DNA of 64,000 bases from Oscillospiraceae bacterium (GCA_022846095.1 AP025583.1:2108001-2172000); one strand, 5' to 3'; shown: positions 1 to 8,960, counted from the stretch's first letter. Translations and numbers: made by a program. Notes: generated from the sequence alone by a model not told the origin.

Positions 1-850
1 GCTCCAGCTGGTCGAACAGCCGGACATCCCCGTAAACGAGGAGCATCGTCCCATCCAGCATGCGATCCCTCACCGGGATCACGTTGGTCTTGGTGACGGC
101 CAGGGCGCTGGAATTCAGGTAGCCCCGCTCCACAAGGGTGAGGAGCGTGTCCAGGCTGTGGTCCCACGCGCCGCTGAACGCGGCCGCCCCGGACTGGAAC
201 TCGCCCGTCCACTCAATGCCGTCCATGGTGCCCAGAAAGTCCGGCACCAGCGTGCCCATGATGTAGGAGCCCACCGCAGCGCTCTCCACGGTGTTGAGGC
301 CGAACATCGCGCCGTCCTCGCCGATGCCTACGCCTTGGGCCTTCCCGGCGTCCATCAGGGCGAGCAGCTCGCCTCTGGACTCGGGCCGGGCATTGCCGAG
401 CTGCTCCGCCAGCGTCTTGTTGAGGATGTACCCCGCGTACTGGCCGGGCAGCGGCAGATAGCGCGTCTGCCCGTCGATGAGGATTGGGCTCAGGGCGGTG
501 GCCTGATAGTCGGCGGTGAAGGTCTCGGCGCTCAGGTCAAGCACATAATCCTGTACGGCGCCGGTGGGCAGCGTCGTGACGACCAGATCGGTGCCATGTC
601 CGTTGCGCAGACGGCGCTCGCTGTCCCCGTTCATCGTCGCGGAGGTGGTGGGCTCCACCTGCAGGTCGATGTCCCCGTACGTTTCCTCCACCAGCGCCTC
701 GAATTGAGGCAAAGGAATACTATACATCATGGAGACCGCCGTTTTTTCCCCGGCATCCGGTATTGCCGGCGGCGGCGCCTGTTGGCAGCCGGCGACTCCA
801 AACAATAAACTAAGGCTCAGCCCAATTGATACGTACTTCTTGCTCCTCAT
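1..850 (-). CDS. Extracellular solute-binding lipoprotein (5' part; continues beyond the window)
   Basis: This open frame runs off the left edge, so about 283 N-terminal codons are visible. The start ATG (848-850, complement) lies about 8 nt after a GGAGGAG ribosome site. The product begins with a lipoprotein signal peptide: MRSKK, a hydrophobic stretch, then the lipobox GVAGC near residue 23, so the mature protein should be lipid-anchored outside the membrane. The body resembles family 1/8 solute-binding proteins of ABC importers, for example a hinge-like GQYAGYILNKTLAEQ segment. No permease or ATPase gene is visible; they could lie to the left. It is divergent from the GntR-type regulator and has the same promoter architecture as the histidine kinase and diguanylate cyclase genes, so it may feed a sensory circuit rather than bulk uptake. 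The substrate cannot be read from the sequence. Confidence 0.75.
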   Translation of the reverse strand, partial: MRSKKYVSIGLSLSLLFGVAGCQQAPPPAIPDAGEKTAVSMMYSIPLPQFEALVEETYGDIDLQVEPTTSATMNGDSERRLRNGHGTDLVVTTLPTGAVQDYVLDLSAETFTADYQATALSPILIDGQTRYLPLPGQYAGYILNKTLAEQLGNARPESRGELLALMDAGKAQGVGIGEDGAMFGLNTVESAAVGSYIMGTLVPDFLGTMDGIEWTGEFQSGAAAFSGAWDHSLDTLLTLVERGYLNSSALAVTKTNVIPVRDRMLDGTMLLVYGDVRLFDQLE

Positions 851-878
851 GATTATCCGCTCCTCCGCAGTTCAGCAA

Positions 879-890
879 AGTGTTCATATG
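879..890 (-). promoter_or_regulatory. Second copy of the TGTTCAT element in the leader of the binding-protein gene
   Basis: AGTGTTCATATG at 879-890 repeats the core of the element at 1003-1015 and lies about 30 nt before the start codon of the binding-protein gene. It could be an additional operator. A chance match of this length is possible. Confidence 0.35.
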
Positions 891-1002
891 CGACTGTTTC
901 GGTTTTACAATACCATATTTCGCCTCTATGCGCAAGCTGCCAGACCGCCGATACAGATCAGGTGTTGGACACTATTCCCCGCGCAGCTCAGTTTCTTTTA
1001 TC

Positions 1003-1051
1003 AGTGTTCATGTAGATATTTTATTTTATCAAAGCGCTGACGATAAAGCAA
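1003..1051 (-). promoter_or_regulatory. Promoter of the binding-protein gene with shared downstream element
   Basis: On the complement, TTGCTT (1046-1051) and TAAAAT (1023-1028) are separated by 17 nt. The element AGTGTTCATGTAG (1003-1015, written on the + strand) sits 7 nt after the -10 box, over the expected transcription start. The same arrangement occurs before the genes at 3017 and 7518. The leader to the ATG would be about 150 nt. Confidence 0.6.
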
Positions 1052-1076
1052 CCCTATGGCATTCGTCTTCAGGGAA

Positions 1077-1085
1077 TGTTATAAT
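1077..1085 (+). promoter_or_regulatory. Extended -10 promoter of the GntR-type regulator
   Basis: TGTTATAAT at 1077-1085 is an extended -10 element (TG, one base, TATAAT). The region 17 nt upstream has only a weak -35 match, as is usual for extended -10 promoters. It fires away from the binding-protein promoter, so the 303-nt gap holds two divergent promoters. Confidence 0.5.
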
Positions 1086-1153
1086 ATAAAAACAAAATAG
1101 AGAAAATCCCCGTTATTCATGCTTTACTACCATCAGAATAGGAGGAGCGCGCC

Positions 1154-2533
1154 TTGAAGAACGCGAGGTACACCTTGATTTATAAATTTTTTGCCACCCA
1201 GATTCAATTCGGTTATTACAAAACCGGAGATTTTCTGCCATCCATCGAGGATCTGTGTCAAATTTATCACGCCTCCGGCCGCACGGTGCGTAGCGCCTAT
1301 CTCCAGCTGCAGGAGGATGGGTACGTCTCCCTCTCCTCCGGCCGAAGAACGACAGTCGTCTATCAGGCCACAGCTGAGGAGTGCGCCAGGAGCCGCCGGA
1401 GCTATTACCTGGCCCGAATGGAGGCAGCTCCGGCACTCAATGAGGCCATGAAGCTTCTGCTTCTGCCCGTAATGCGCAATGGCTGTGAGCGTTTGACCCC
1501 GCAGGCGATGAGCGAGATCCGGGAGATGGCGGCCAAGCTGGGGGATGGCGATTTTTACATCTCTTTTTTCGGAGGTTACGCCATGGTAATGGCCTCCGAA
1601 AACCAGCTTGCTTCCGCCCTCTTCAGCGAGGTCGTCTCTTTTTATCAATTCCCCCACGTCCTGCTCCGGTTCGCGGGGAAGGAGCTGGAGGTCCGGCAGT
1701 TTCAGGAGTTATCCGCCCGGGTGATCGCCGCCTGTGACCGAAATGACTGCAAGGCGTTTTACGACGCCTATATGGCGATTCAAACCTATATGAACGACGT
1801 TTTGAATCACTATCTTATCCTGGCCAAGCAGCTCCTGCCGGCCCAGGAGCAGATCCCATTCACCTGGAATGTCTATCGGGATCGCCCACAGCTCTGCTAT
1901 TCGGTCGCCGCGCGGATCATCAAAGAAATCTGTATCGCCTGCTGCTATCAACCGGGTGATACACTCCCGCATCATGCGATCCTCGCGGAGAAGTATCAAG
2001 TTTCCTACATGACGATTCGGAGAACGATGGAGATGCTGGAGTCCATGGGCATCGTCTCCGTGCGCCATGGCGTGGGGACAACGGTGACCGAGCCGCAGCC
2101 GGATCCGGCCAGATATCAAAACAGCGCCATGCGGCGTATCCATACCATGGCCCTGGAGTCAATGGAGCTTCTCCGCCTGGCCTTTGACAGTGTCACTGCG
2201 CAGCTGTCGGCGGATGTCAGCGCCCGGGATTGTGCCGAAATACTCCGGGCTCAAAGTAAAAGAGGTCTTACCCACTCGGCGTTTATCACCTGCATGGACC
2301 TCCTGTTTCGGGGCAGCACCAATCTTCAGCTAAGGAACATCTGGGACAGGCTTTTTGAGCTGCTGTTGCTGGATCTGCCGCTGCTTGAGGCGGCCGGCCT
2401 CCATGCAGCGCTGGACACGCTTATCCATTGCCTGGATATAGAAGATTTTCCGTCGTTTCGCATTGCATTAAAAGAACAGATGCTGCAACTATACAATGCC
2501 GCCAAGGCCATTGGGGAGCAGTTCATCAGCTGA
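1154..2533 (+). CDS. Double-headed GntR-family transcriptional regulator
   Basis: The start is a TTG, with GGAGGAG at 1141-1147 and a 6-nt spacing. The 459-residue protein has two complete GntR winged helix-turn-helix domains. The first is at about residues 5-75 (GDFLPSIEDLCQIYHASGRTVRSA) and the second at about 255-315 (GDTLPHHAILAEKYQVSYMTIR, then VRHGVGTTV). Each is followed by about 150 mostly helical residues without a recognisable FadR, HutC or MocR effector domain. Ordinary GntR proteins are 220-250 residues with one head, so this looks like a tandem duplication of a whole regulator into one chain. It sits between the binding-protein gene and the histidine kinase gene and is the obvious candidate to bind the element shared by their promoters. 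That assignment is inferred. Confidence 0.8.
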   Translation: MKNARYTLIYKFFATQIQFGYYKTGDFLPSIEDLCQIYHASGRTVRSAYLQLQEDGYVSLSSGRRTTVVYQATAEECARSRRSYYLARMEAAPALNEAMKLLLLPVMRNGCERLTPQAMSEIREMAAKLGDGDFYISFFGGYAMVMASENQLASALFSEVVSFYQFPHVLLRFAGKELEVRQFQELSARVIAACDRNDCKAFYDAYMAIQTYMNDVLNHYLILAKQLLPAQEQIPFTWNVYRDRPQLCYSVAARIIKEICIACCYQPGDTLPHHAILAEKYQVSYMTIRRTMEMLESMGIVSVRHGVGTTVTEPQPDPARYQNSAMRRIHTMALESMELLRLAFDSVTAQLSADVSARDCAEILRAQSKRGLTHSAFITCMDLLFRGSTNLQLRNIWDRLFELLLLDLPLLEAAGLHAALDTLIHCLDIEDFPSFRIALKEQMLQLYNAAKAIGEQFIS

Positions 2534-2561
2534 CGCGCTCTCATATTGGCAAGACTTAAAT

Positions 2562-2599
2562 GGCGCACTGCCCCTACACAGGGCGGTGCGCCGCTTTTC
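2562..2599 (+). terminator. Rho-independent terminator after the GntR gene
   Basis: The stem GGCGCACTGCCC / GGGCGGTGCGCC with a short loop is followed by a T-rich tract (TTTTCTT). It begins 28 nt after the stop codon. Confidence 0.8.
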
Positions 2600-2905
2600 T
2601 TATTCGGCGTCCAAGCCTCTGTACTCATCCGCAGAAGATGCAATTACTCGGTGATCGAGTATCTTGAGCGGATCTATTATGATGCGGCCGGACTTCTGCC
2701 CCCCTGCCCCCAGCGCTTCATCCAAGCGCGCCGCGGCGACTATTCCTCTGTAGGGAAATAGCAGCTAAACGGCTATAAAGAGCTGCCACACCAATATATA
2801 GACGATTCAAAATAAGATAAACTCATGTCAAATGCCTCAAATTGTCTTGAAAGGAACGGGAGGCGTCCTCAACCGGGGGCGCCTCCCGTTTGTCATTTGC
2901 CGCTC
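2600..2905. other. Intergenic stretch with one inverted repeat
   Basis: No convincing gene is visible in this roughly 300-nt gap. The one structured element is the inverted repeat AACGGGAGGCG / CGCCTCCCGTT (2855-2865 and 2880-2890), a GC-rich hairpin with only a weak T tract after it. It may act as a backup terminator or insulate the kinase promoter. Confidence 0.5.
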
Positions 2906-2955
2906 TTGCTTTACACGCTTTCTTCTGCTAGAATAAACTTAGCTATATGAACACA
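2906..2955 (+). promoter_or_regulatory. Promoter of the hybrid histidine kinase with shared downstream element
   Basis: TTGCTT (2906-2911), a 17-nt spacer and TAGAAT (2929-2934) form a sigma-A type promoter. CTATATGAACACA (2943-2955) begins 8 nt after the -10 box and matches the elements before the diguanylate cyclase and binding-protein genes. Its position over the start site suggests an operator. Confidence 0.6.
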
Positions 2956-3016
2956 CAAAATGAGGATCGGGAACTTCCGCCTATAGGGCCCCCCGTAGAA
3001 AGAGAGTGCAATCTCT

Positions 3017-5776
3017 ATGAAAAAGCAGCTGCGGCGCATAGGCGCATGGATGGTCTTGATGCTTTTCGTGCCGGCCTTCTGGCCTGGGGCTGTGGCCGCA
3101 GCAGCTCCCGAGAAGGATGTGCTCACGGTGGCATTTCCCGAGAGTACCGGGATCAACGAGGTCTATGAGGATGGGACCTTCGGGGGCTGCACCTATGACT
3201 GGCTCTATGAGATCGCCAAGTACACCGGCTGGGAGTACGAGTTCGTGACCGGGGACGCGGACACACTCCTGACCGGGATGATGGCGGGCGAGTACGACCT
3301 GATGGGCGGCATGTTCTACTATGATGGCTTCGAGGACATGTTCAACTACCCCACGTATGTCATGGGGGCAAACTACTCCCTGCTCATCTATCCCCAGAGC
3401 GATACGGCCATCAAGAGTTTTGACTACACCACCCTGAACGGGAAGCGCATCGGGGTTCTGAAAAAGGCCACGGCCAAAATCGATCGGCTGAAAAAGTTCC
3501 TGTCCTTCAACAACATTGAGTGCGAGTTGATCTATTTTAACGAGGTCGCCGACTATGAGAGCTGCCTGGAGGACGGGACGGCTGACATCCTGTTCGGCAG
3601 CGACGTATATATGAAGGACGGCTACAACGTGGCGGCAAAGCTGGAATCGGACCCCTACTACCTAGTCACCGCCGTCTCGGAGCCGGAGCTGTGCGGCCGG
3701 CTCAGCGAGGCCATGAGCGCCATCTACTCCGCCGACCCCAACTTTGCGCAAATGCTGTACACCCGGTATTTCCCGGACAGCTATATCAACTCCATCACGT
3801 TTACTCCCGAGGAACAGGCGTACATCGACGCCCGCGTCCCGGTCCGGGTTGCGGTGACCCCGGAGCATTACCCCCTCTATTACCAGCAGGACGGCGTCCT
3901 CCGCGGCATCCTGCCCTCCTGCCTGGAGCTGTTGGCGGATCGCACGGGGCTCACTTTTGAGTATGTTTACAGCGAGAGCTATGAGGACGCCATCGCCATG
4001 GTCCGGGACGGCAGGGCCGACGTTATGGGCTGCTATATGAACGGGGACCACTCCTCCGACGCCCTGGGTCTCACCCGCACAGCCGGCTACGCCGCCATGG
4101 ACTCCATTGTCCTGCGCAGCAAGAACTACTCGCCATCAGAAAGCGGCGCCGTAATGGCCGTCACCCAGGGGCGGGATCTGACGCCGGACGCCCCCGGGGA
4201 CACACTCCTCTATGTTCCTGATTTTCGGGACTGCCTGGATGCCGTCAACAGCGGCAAGGCCGACTACACACAGCTGCCAAACGCTTTTGTGGAGCAGTTG
4301 TATACGGAGGGGTACTATGCCAACGTGACCATATCAGGAGAACTCAATGATGCGAACGAATTGACCCTTGCACTCTCAAAACCATTGGACATTTCGCTTT
4401 ACGCCATTTTAAACAAGGGGATCAACTCGCTGACCGTTGAGGAACGGAGTGGGATCCTGCTGCAGAGCTTCCTCCCCTCCCGGGCCGAAGCAGTGACCTT
4501 CCAAACCCTGTTGTACACCAATCCCCTCCTGGTGATCTCCACCTGTGTGGGCTTCGTGGTATTGGCCGCGGCCGTCATCCTGCTTATCAGCCGCACCCGG
4601 ATGCGCGGAAACGTCATGCGGCTTAAGCTGGAGAAGGCGGAGGAGACCAGCCGCGCCAAGTCCGACTTCCTCTCCAAGATGTCTCACGAAATCCGGACCC
4701 CTATGAACGCCATCATCGGCCTGACCAATTTGGCGCTGCTTACGGGAGAGGCCACTTCGTCCATCCAGGAGGATCTGAACAAGATCGACTCCTCTGCAAA
4801 GTTCCTCCTCTCCCTCCTGAACGATGTGCTGGACATGTCTAAAATCGACAGCCAGAAGATGCAGCTGACCGAAGCTCCCCTCGATATGGATGAGGTCGTA
4901 GGGCAATTGGAGGATATGTTCAAGCTCCAGGCGGCGGAGAAGCACATTCATCTGCGCTTTGACTGTTCCCTGTCACACCGCTGGTATCTGGGCGATGCGA
5001 TGCGCCTGAGCCAGGTGCTGACCAATCTGCTCTCCAACGCTTACAAGTTTACCCCGGAGGGCGGGAACATCATCCTGTCCATTCAAGAGGAGGCAGGCAG
5101 CGGCGGGACCGTCCAGCTCCGGTTCTCCGTACAGGATACCGGCTGCGGGATCGCGGCGGAGGATATGGGCCGCATTTTCCACTCGTTTGAGCAGGGTAAG
5201 AACCGGAGCAGCAGCGGCGCCGGTACCGGTCTCGGCCTCCCCATCAGTCAGAATCTGGTGCAGCTCATGGGCGGGGAGCTTCAGGTGGAAAGCACCGTGG
5301 GGAAAGGCTCTGTTTTCCGCTTCTCGATCCCGCTCCCCCTCTCCGAGGAGCCGGCCGGGCAGACACAGGAGGCAACGGCCGCATCCCTAGCAGGACTGCG
5401 CATTCTTCTGGCGGAGGACAACGACATCAACGCGGAGATCGCCATTGAGCTGTTGAAACTGGAGGGCGTGGCCGTCGATCGGGTGGAAAACGGGCAGGCG
5501 GCGTTGGAGCAGTTCATCGCGTACCCAGACGGGTATTACAATCTGATCCTTATGGACATCAACATGCCGGTTATGGACGGCCTGACCGCCACAGAGCATA
5601 TCCGCGCCCTGGACCGGCCGGATGCCAAAACCATCCCAATCCTGGCCATGACGGCGAATACCTTCCAAGAGGATCGGGAAAAGGCCACAGCGGCCGGGAT
5701 GGACGGCTTCCTCTCCAAGCCCTTCGATGTCAGCCAGCTCTACGACGCACTGAGAGCCTTTGTACATCTTAAATAG
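3017..5776 (+). CDS. Hybrid sensor histidine kinase with two periplasmic binding-protein domains (BvgS/EvgS type)
   Basis: This 919-residue protein would sense a ligand outside the cell and phosphorylate itself inside. Domains in order: signal peptide (1-32); two type 3 solute-binding domains (about 36-255 and 270-490); one membrane span (about 503-526); HisKA with the phospho-acceptor His557 in SHEIRTP; an HATPase with NLLSNAYKF, DTGCGI and GTGLGLPIS; and a C-terminal receiver with Asp847 in LMDINMPVMDG and the lysine of LSKPFD. There is no HPt domain, unlike full BvgS phosphorelays, and no DNA-binding partner is adjacent. The output may go through a separate HPt or regulator. The diguanylate cyclase downstream shares its promoter design. 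Two tandem binding domains suggest amino-acid-like or small polar ligands, as in relatives. Confidence 0.92.
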   Translation: MKKQLRRIGAWMVLMLFVPAFWPGAVAAAAPEKDVLTVAFPESTGINEVYEDGTFGGCTYDWLYEIAKYTGWEYEFVTGDADTLLTGMMAGEYDLMGGMFYYDGFEDMFNYPTYVMGANYSLLIYPQSDTAIKSFDYTTLNGKRIGVLKKATAKIDRLKKFLSFNNIECELIYFNEVADYESCLEDGTADILFGSDVYMKDGYNVAAKLESDPYYLVTAVSEPELCGRLSEAMSAIYSADPNFAQMLYTRYFPDSYINSITFTPEEQAYIDARVPVRVAVTPEHYPLYYQQDGVLRGILPSCLELLADRTGLTFEYVYSESYEDAIAMVRDGRADVMGCYMNGDHSSDALGLTRTAGYAAMDSIVLRSKNYSPSESGAVMAVTQGRDLTPDAPGDTLLYVPDFRDCLDAVNSGKADYTQLPNAFVEQLYTEGYYANVTISGELNDANELTLALSKPLDISLYAILNKGINSLTVEERSGILLQSFLPSRAEAVTFQTLLYTNPLLVISTCVGFVVLAAAVILLISRTRMRGNVMRLKLEKAEETSRAKSDFLSKMSHEIRTPMNAIIGLTNLALLTGEATSSIQEDLNKIDSSAKFLLSLLNDVLDMSKIDSQKMQLTEAPLDMDEVVGQLEDMFKLQAAEKHIHLRFDCSLSHRWYLGDAMRLSQVLTNLLSNAYKFTPEGGNIILSIQEEAGSGGTVQLRFSVQDTGCGIAAEDMGRIFHSFEQGKNRSSSGAGTGLGLPISQNLVQLMGGELQVESTVGKGSVFRFSIPLPLSEEPAGQTQEATAASLAGLRILLAEDNDINAEIAIELLKLEGVAVDRVENGQAALEQFIAYPDGYYNLILMDINMPVMDGLTATEHIRALDRPDAKTIPILAMTANTFQEDREKATAAGMDGFLSKPFDVSQLYDALRAFVHLK

Positions 5777-5814
5777 AGGCGCCTTCATTTCCCTGCTCAT
5801 ATCAAAAGGCGGGC

Positions 5815-5881
5815 GATGGAGGACGGGCGATTCGTGAATCGCCCCTACGGGCCTGGAGCAGCGGGCCGATGTGGGCATCGG
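5815..5881 (+). repeat. Dispersed intergenic repeat, family A (long copy)
   Basis: This 67-nt unit contains the inverted repeat GGGCGATTCGTGAATCGCCC. It matches 28019-28085 at all but a few positions, and matches the reverse complement of 43351-43411. Shorter reverse copies are at about 50210-50247 and 57915-57945. It lies between the convergent kinase and cyclase genes; the rest of that 220-nt gap shows nothing clear. Confidence 0.85.
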
Positions 5882-5997
5882 GGGACACCCTGATAAAATT
5901 TCCTTATTCCCTACCCCGTTTGCCCCGCCGGCCCCTTATTCGCCTTGTCCGCCTAGTGCTCCCTTAGCCTTTTCTACCCCTCACCAAATAAATTCAG

Positions 5998-7518
5998 TCA
6001 GATCATTGAACCCGGGGACATGTCCGGCGCGCCCGTGACCACCACTCTATTTTTCCCGTCCTTCTTTGCCTGATAGAGCGCCTGGTCGGCGCCCTGGATG
6101 CAGTCGAACAGCGATACCTTCAGGGTCGAACTCACATGAAATACGCCGACGCTGATGGTGACGATCCCACCGCGGCCGTCCGGCATGGCGGCGTCCTCCA
6201 CCAGTCGGCATATCCTCTCCCCCAGCTCACTGGCCGCCTGCCGATCGATCAGAAACACGGCAGCCACGAACTCCTCGCCGCCATAGCGTATGGCATAGCT
6301 GTTCAGGCCCTCCAGCGAGCCCTTGATCAGCGTGGCTACCCGGCGCAGGCAGTCATCGCCGCTGGGATGGCCAAAGGTGTCGTTGTACAGTTTAAAGTCA
6401 TCGATGTCCGACATAAATACCGCCGCCTCGCAGGGGATCTTGACCGGAAACCGCCACTTCTGCGCCAGACCGGTCTCCAGATAACGGCGGTTCAGAAGGC
6501 CCGTCATGGCGTCGTGGTTGGCAATGACCTCCAGCTTCTCGTTTATCTCCGCGTTCTTTTTGGCGCTGCCGACGATCCAGAGGATAATCAGCCCCGTAAG
6601 CAGCACCAGGGTCAGCAGGCTGAGCTTGAGCACAGGCCCCTTGGAAAGGGACGTGAAGAGCGTGGTCTGCGTGATGGAGGAGATCTCCTCCTCCCGCATT
6701 CCCGCCAGGAGAACCCAACCCTCCGAGGAGATCGGCACATAGATCACATAGACCAGGCCGTCGTTCCAATAGTACGTCCCCACGCCGCGCTCCCCCGCCA
6801 AAGCCTTCAGCTCCAGGTCCAGAATCAGCTTGGTCTCCTCGTCCCCACCGGCCGCGTACAGCGCCTGAGAATTGTATTGCTCCGTGACCCAGGAGATGTG
6901 GTTTGGGTCGCTTACCGCAATATCCGTCCCCTCCGCATTGAGCATATAGCTTTCCCCTGTCTCAAAGAAGCGGATATTCTTGATGAGCTCACAGAAGCGG
7001 AAGCCGTCCTTTTCTACGCTCAGCGCTCCAACGATCGCCCCGTCCCGCGTCACCGGCGCCGTGTAGCAGACAACATACTCGTTTTCTTCATTGAAGTAAG
7101 GCCCATAGACCGCAGTCTCCCCGCCAAGGGCCGCACGGACATCCTCTCTGCCGCTTACATCGCGCCGCCTTCCGTCCGAGGAGACGGTCCCCTCATCAGA
7201 GACGTAGAGCGTCCGCAAGACCTGTTCGGTCACGGAATCCTGCGGAAACTTAATGGCCTGGCCCTCAGCCGGCACCTGGAAAGACGCCGCCTTAAGTGAG
7301 ATTGCTTTTCGCTCCAGCTCCAACTCGCTCTCCACAGTCTGGACACCTTGGTCGGCCATGGACTGGATGAGGCCGATGGAGTATTCGGTCAGCTGGTTGT
7401 ACATGTTCCGGGACATGACATAATATGTCAAAAAAACGATCACACAGATGGACAGCAGGAATACCACCCCAATCCGAACCCCCAGTGCCACCGCGCGTTT
7501 ACGATTTTGATTGACCAT
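5998..7518 (-). CDS. Membrane-bound diguanylate cyclase (Cache-GGDEF)
   Basis: This enzyme would make cyclic di-GMP from two GTP in response to an extracellular cue. The 506-residue protein has an N-terminal span (about 14-36), an extracellular Cache-type sensor, a second span (about 294-316) and a cytoplasmic GGDEF domain. The signature is GGEEF at 413-417, preceded by IRY, and is catalytically intact. The inhibitory I-site RxxD expected nine to six residues before the signature is absent (GLNS there), so product feedback through that site is unlikely. No EAL or HD-GYP phosphodiesterase and no PilZ effector is seen in the window. It converges on the hybrid kinase gene, and its promoter carries the same element as that gene. 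Confidence 0.92.
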   Translation of the reverse strand: MVNQNRKRAVALGVRIGVVFLLSICVIVFLTYYVMSRNMYNQLTEYSIGLIQSMADQGVQTVESELELERKAISLKAASFQVPAEGQAIKFPQDSVTEQVLRTLYVSDEGTVSSDGRRRDVSGREDVRAALGGETAVYGPYFNEENEYVVCYTAPVTRDGAIVGALSVEKDGFRFCELIKNIRFFETGESYMLNAEGTDIAVSDPNHISWVTEQYNSQALYAAGGDEETKLILDLELKALAGERGVGTYYWNDGLVYVIYVPISSEGWVLLAGMREEEISSITQTTLFTSLSKGPVLKLSLLTLVLLTGLIILWIVGSAKKNAEINEKLEVIANHDAMTGLLNRRYLETGLAQKWRFPVKIPCEAAVFMSDIDDFKLYNDTFGHPSGDDCLRRVATLIKGSLEGLNSYAIRYGGEEFVAAVFLIDRQAASELGERICRLVEDAAMPDGRGGIVTISVGVFHVSSTLKVSLFDCIQGADQALYQAKKDGKNRVVVTGAPDMSPGSMI

Positions 7519-7565
7519 AGTCCGCCCTCTCTCTATCTGCCCTCCGGCGTGACGATATTCTCAAT

Positions 7566-7615
7566 TGTGTTCATATAGATATTTTTATTGTAACAAAATA
7601 GACACAATAATGCAA
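7566..7615 (-). promoter_or_regulatory. Promoter of the diguanylate cyclase with shared downstream element
   Basis: On the complement, TTGCAT (7610-7615), a 17-nt spacer and TACAAT (7587-7592) are followed after 8 nt by TGTGTTCATATAG (7566-7578, + strand). This is the third copy of the arrangement seen at 1003-1051 and 2906-2955. Confidence 0.6.
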
Positions 7616-7813
7616 GTAGACCTGCGGCCGTCTTACGCAGCACATTCAGGCGCGTGTCGACATATCCCGCCGTATCAAGCGGCGAAGCCTACGCTCCGGC
7701 GTCATGCTTAGACTTTTGCTGCGCAAGGTTAAACCTCATATACATTTGCAAAACTTCCAGTAATGGTTTTTACTCCCGATATTTCCTTTCAAGTGCATAA
7801 TATTTGTTAACAA
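7616..7813. other. Intergenic stretch, nothing recognised
   Basis: The gap between the cyclase promoter and the queA terminator shows no gene, RNA or clear repeat. Confidence 0.4.
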
Positions 7814-7849
7814 AAACGAGGCGGTATTTCCAAAAATACCGCCTCGTTT
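7814..7849 (-). terminator. Perfect 16-bp hairpin downstream of queA
   Basis: AAACGAGGCGGTATTT (7814-7829) and its exact complement (7834-7849) are separated by 4 nt. It lies beyond the queA stop codon and should end that transcript. The A/T ends of the stem allow it to work in either direction. Confidence 0.75.
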
Positions 7850-7934
7850 ATCCAAGTGATTCCTTATTTCTTCATTTTAACTTTGCAAAAAACCATGCTT
7901 TTGCACATTTTTGTACGCGAAAAAGTTGTATTTA

Positions 7935-8960
7935 CTAAAGTATGGCCATGGCGTCTCCAAAGGAGAAGAAGCGGTAGCGCTCCCGCACCGCCTCCTCGTA
8001 GGCGCTGAGGATATGCTCCCGCCCCGCCAGGGCGGACACCAGCATCACCAGCGTGGACTGGGGCAGGTGGAAGTTGGTGATCAGGCAGTCCAGCACCTTG
8101 AAGCGGTAGCCGGGGTAGATGAAAATGCTGGTCCACCCGGCGCTCTCCCGCATAGTGCCGTCACTGTCTGCCCAGCTCTCGATGGTGCGGCAGGAGGTGG
8201 TGCCCACGCAGATGACCCGCCCCCCCTCCCGCTTGGTGCGGTTGATGGTCTCGGCGGTCTCGGCGGAGATCATGCAGTACTCCGCGTGCATCTCGTGGTC
8301 GGTGATCTCCTCCTCCTTCACCGGGCGGAAGGTGCCCAGGCCCACGTGGAGGGTGACGTAGCACACGCGCACCCCCATGGCCTGGATCTGCTCCAGCAGC
8401 TGTCTGGTGAAGTGCAGCCCGGCGGTGGGGGCCGCGGCGGAGCCCACCTCCCGGGAGTACACCGTCTGGTAGCGCTCCGGGTCCTGGAGCTCCTCCTTGA
8501 TGTAGGGCGGCAGGGGCATCTTGCCCAGCCGCTCCAGCAGCTCCAGGAAAATTCCCTCGTAGTGGAAGCGGATCAGCCGGTTGCCACCCTCGGTGGACTC
8601 CAGCACGTCGGCGGTCAGCAGGCCGTCCCCGAAGGAGAGCCTCGCGCCCGGCTTGACCTTGCGCCCCGGGCGCACCAGGCACTCCCACACCTTGTCCCCC
8701 CGGTCGATGAGCAGCAGCACCTCCACCGCGCCGCCGGTGGGCTCGCGGCGGCCAAGCAGGCGGGCGGGCAGCACGCGGGAGTCGTTGAGCACCAGGCAGT
8801 CGCCCGGGTTCAGCAGCTTGGGCAGGTCGTAGAAGTGCATGTGCTGCGTCGCGCCCGTGTCCTTGTCCAGCACCAGCAGCCGGGAAGCGTCCCGCCGCTC
8901 CAGGGGCGTCTGGGCGATGAGCTCATCGGGCAGGTGGAAATCAAAATCGGATGTCTTCAT
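7935..8960 (-). CDS. queA: S-adenosylmethionine:tRNA ribosyltransferase-isomerase QueA
   Basis: QueA moves the ribosyl part of S-adenosylmethionine to preQ1 in tRNA to form epoxyqueuosine. The 341-residue length is typical. The start [20 protein letters not shown], the motif [11 protein letters not shown] and the central [10 protein letters not shown] block are family hallmarks. The gene lies 6 nt downstream of the SpoIID-like gene on the same strand, so they may share a transcript. No tgt or other queuosine gene is in the window. Confidence 0.96.
   Translation of the reverse strand: MKTSDFDFHLPDELIAQTPLERRDASRLLVLDKDTGATQHMHFYDLPKLLNPGDCLVLNDSRVLPARLLGRREPTGGAVEVLLLIDRGDKVWECLVRPGRKVKPGARLSFGDGLLTADVLESTEGGNRLIRFHYEGIFLELLERLGKMPLPPYIKEELQDPERYQTVYSREVGSAAAPTAGLHFTRQLLEQIQAMGVRVCYVTLHVGLGTFRPVKEEEITDHEMHAEYCMISAETAETINRTKREGGRVICVGTTSCRTIESWADSDGTMRESAGWTSIFIYPGYRFKVLDCLITNFHLPQSTLVMLVSALAGREHILSAYEEAVRERYRFFSFGDAMAIL

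Noticed and set aside
2855-2890. Small RNA gene between the GntR and kinase genes
   Set aside because: Only a bare inverted repeat with no promoter or T-run; kept as an intergenic hairpin.
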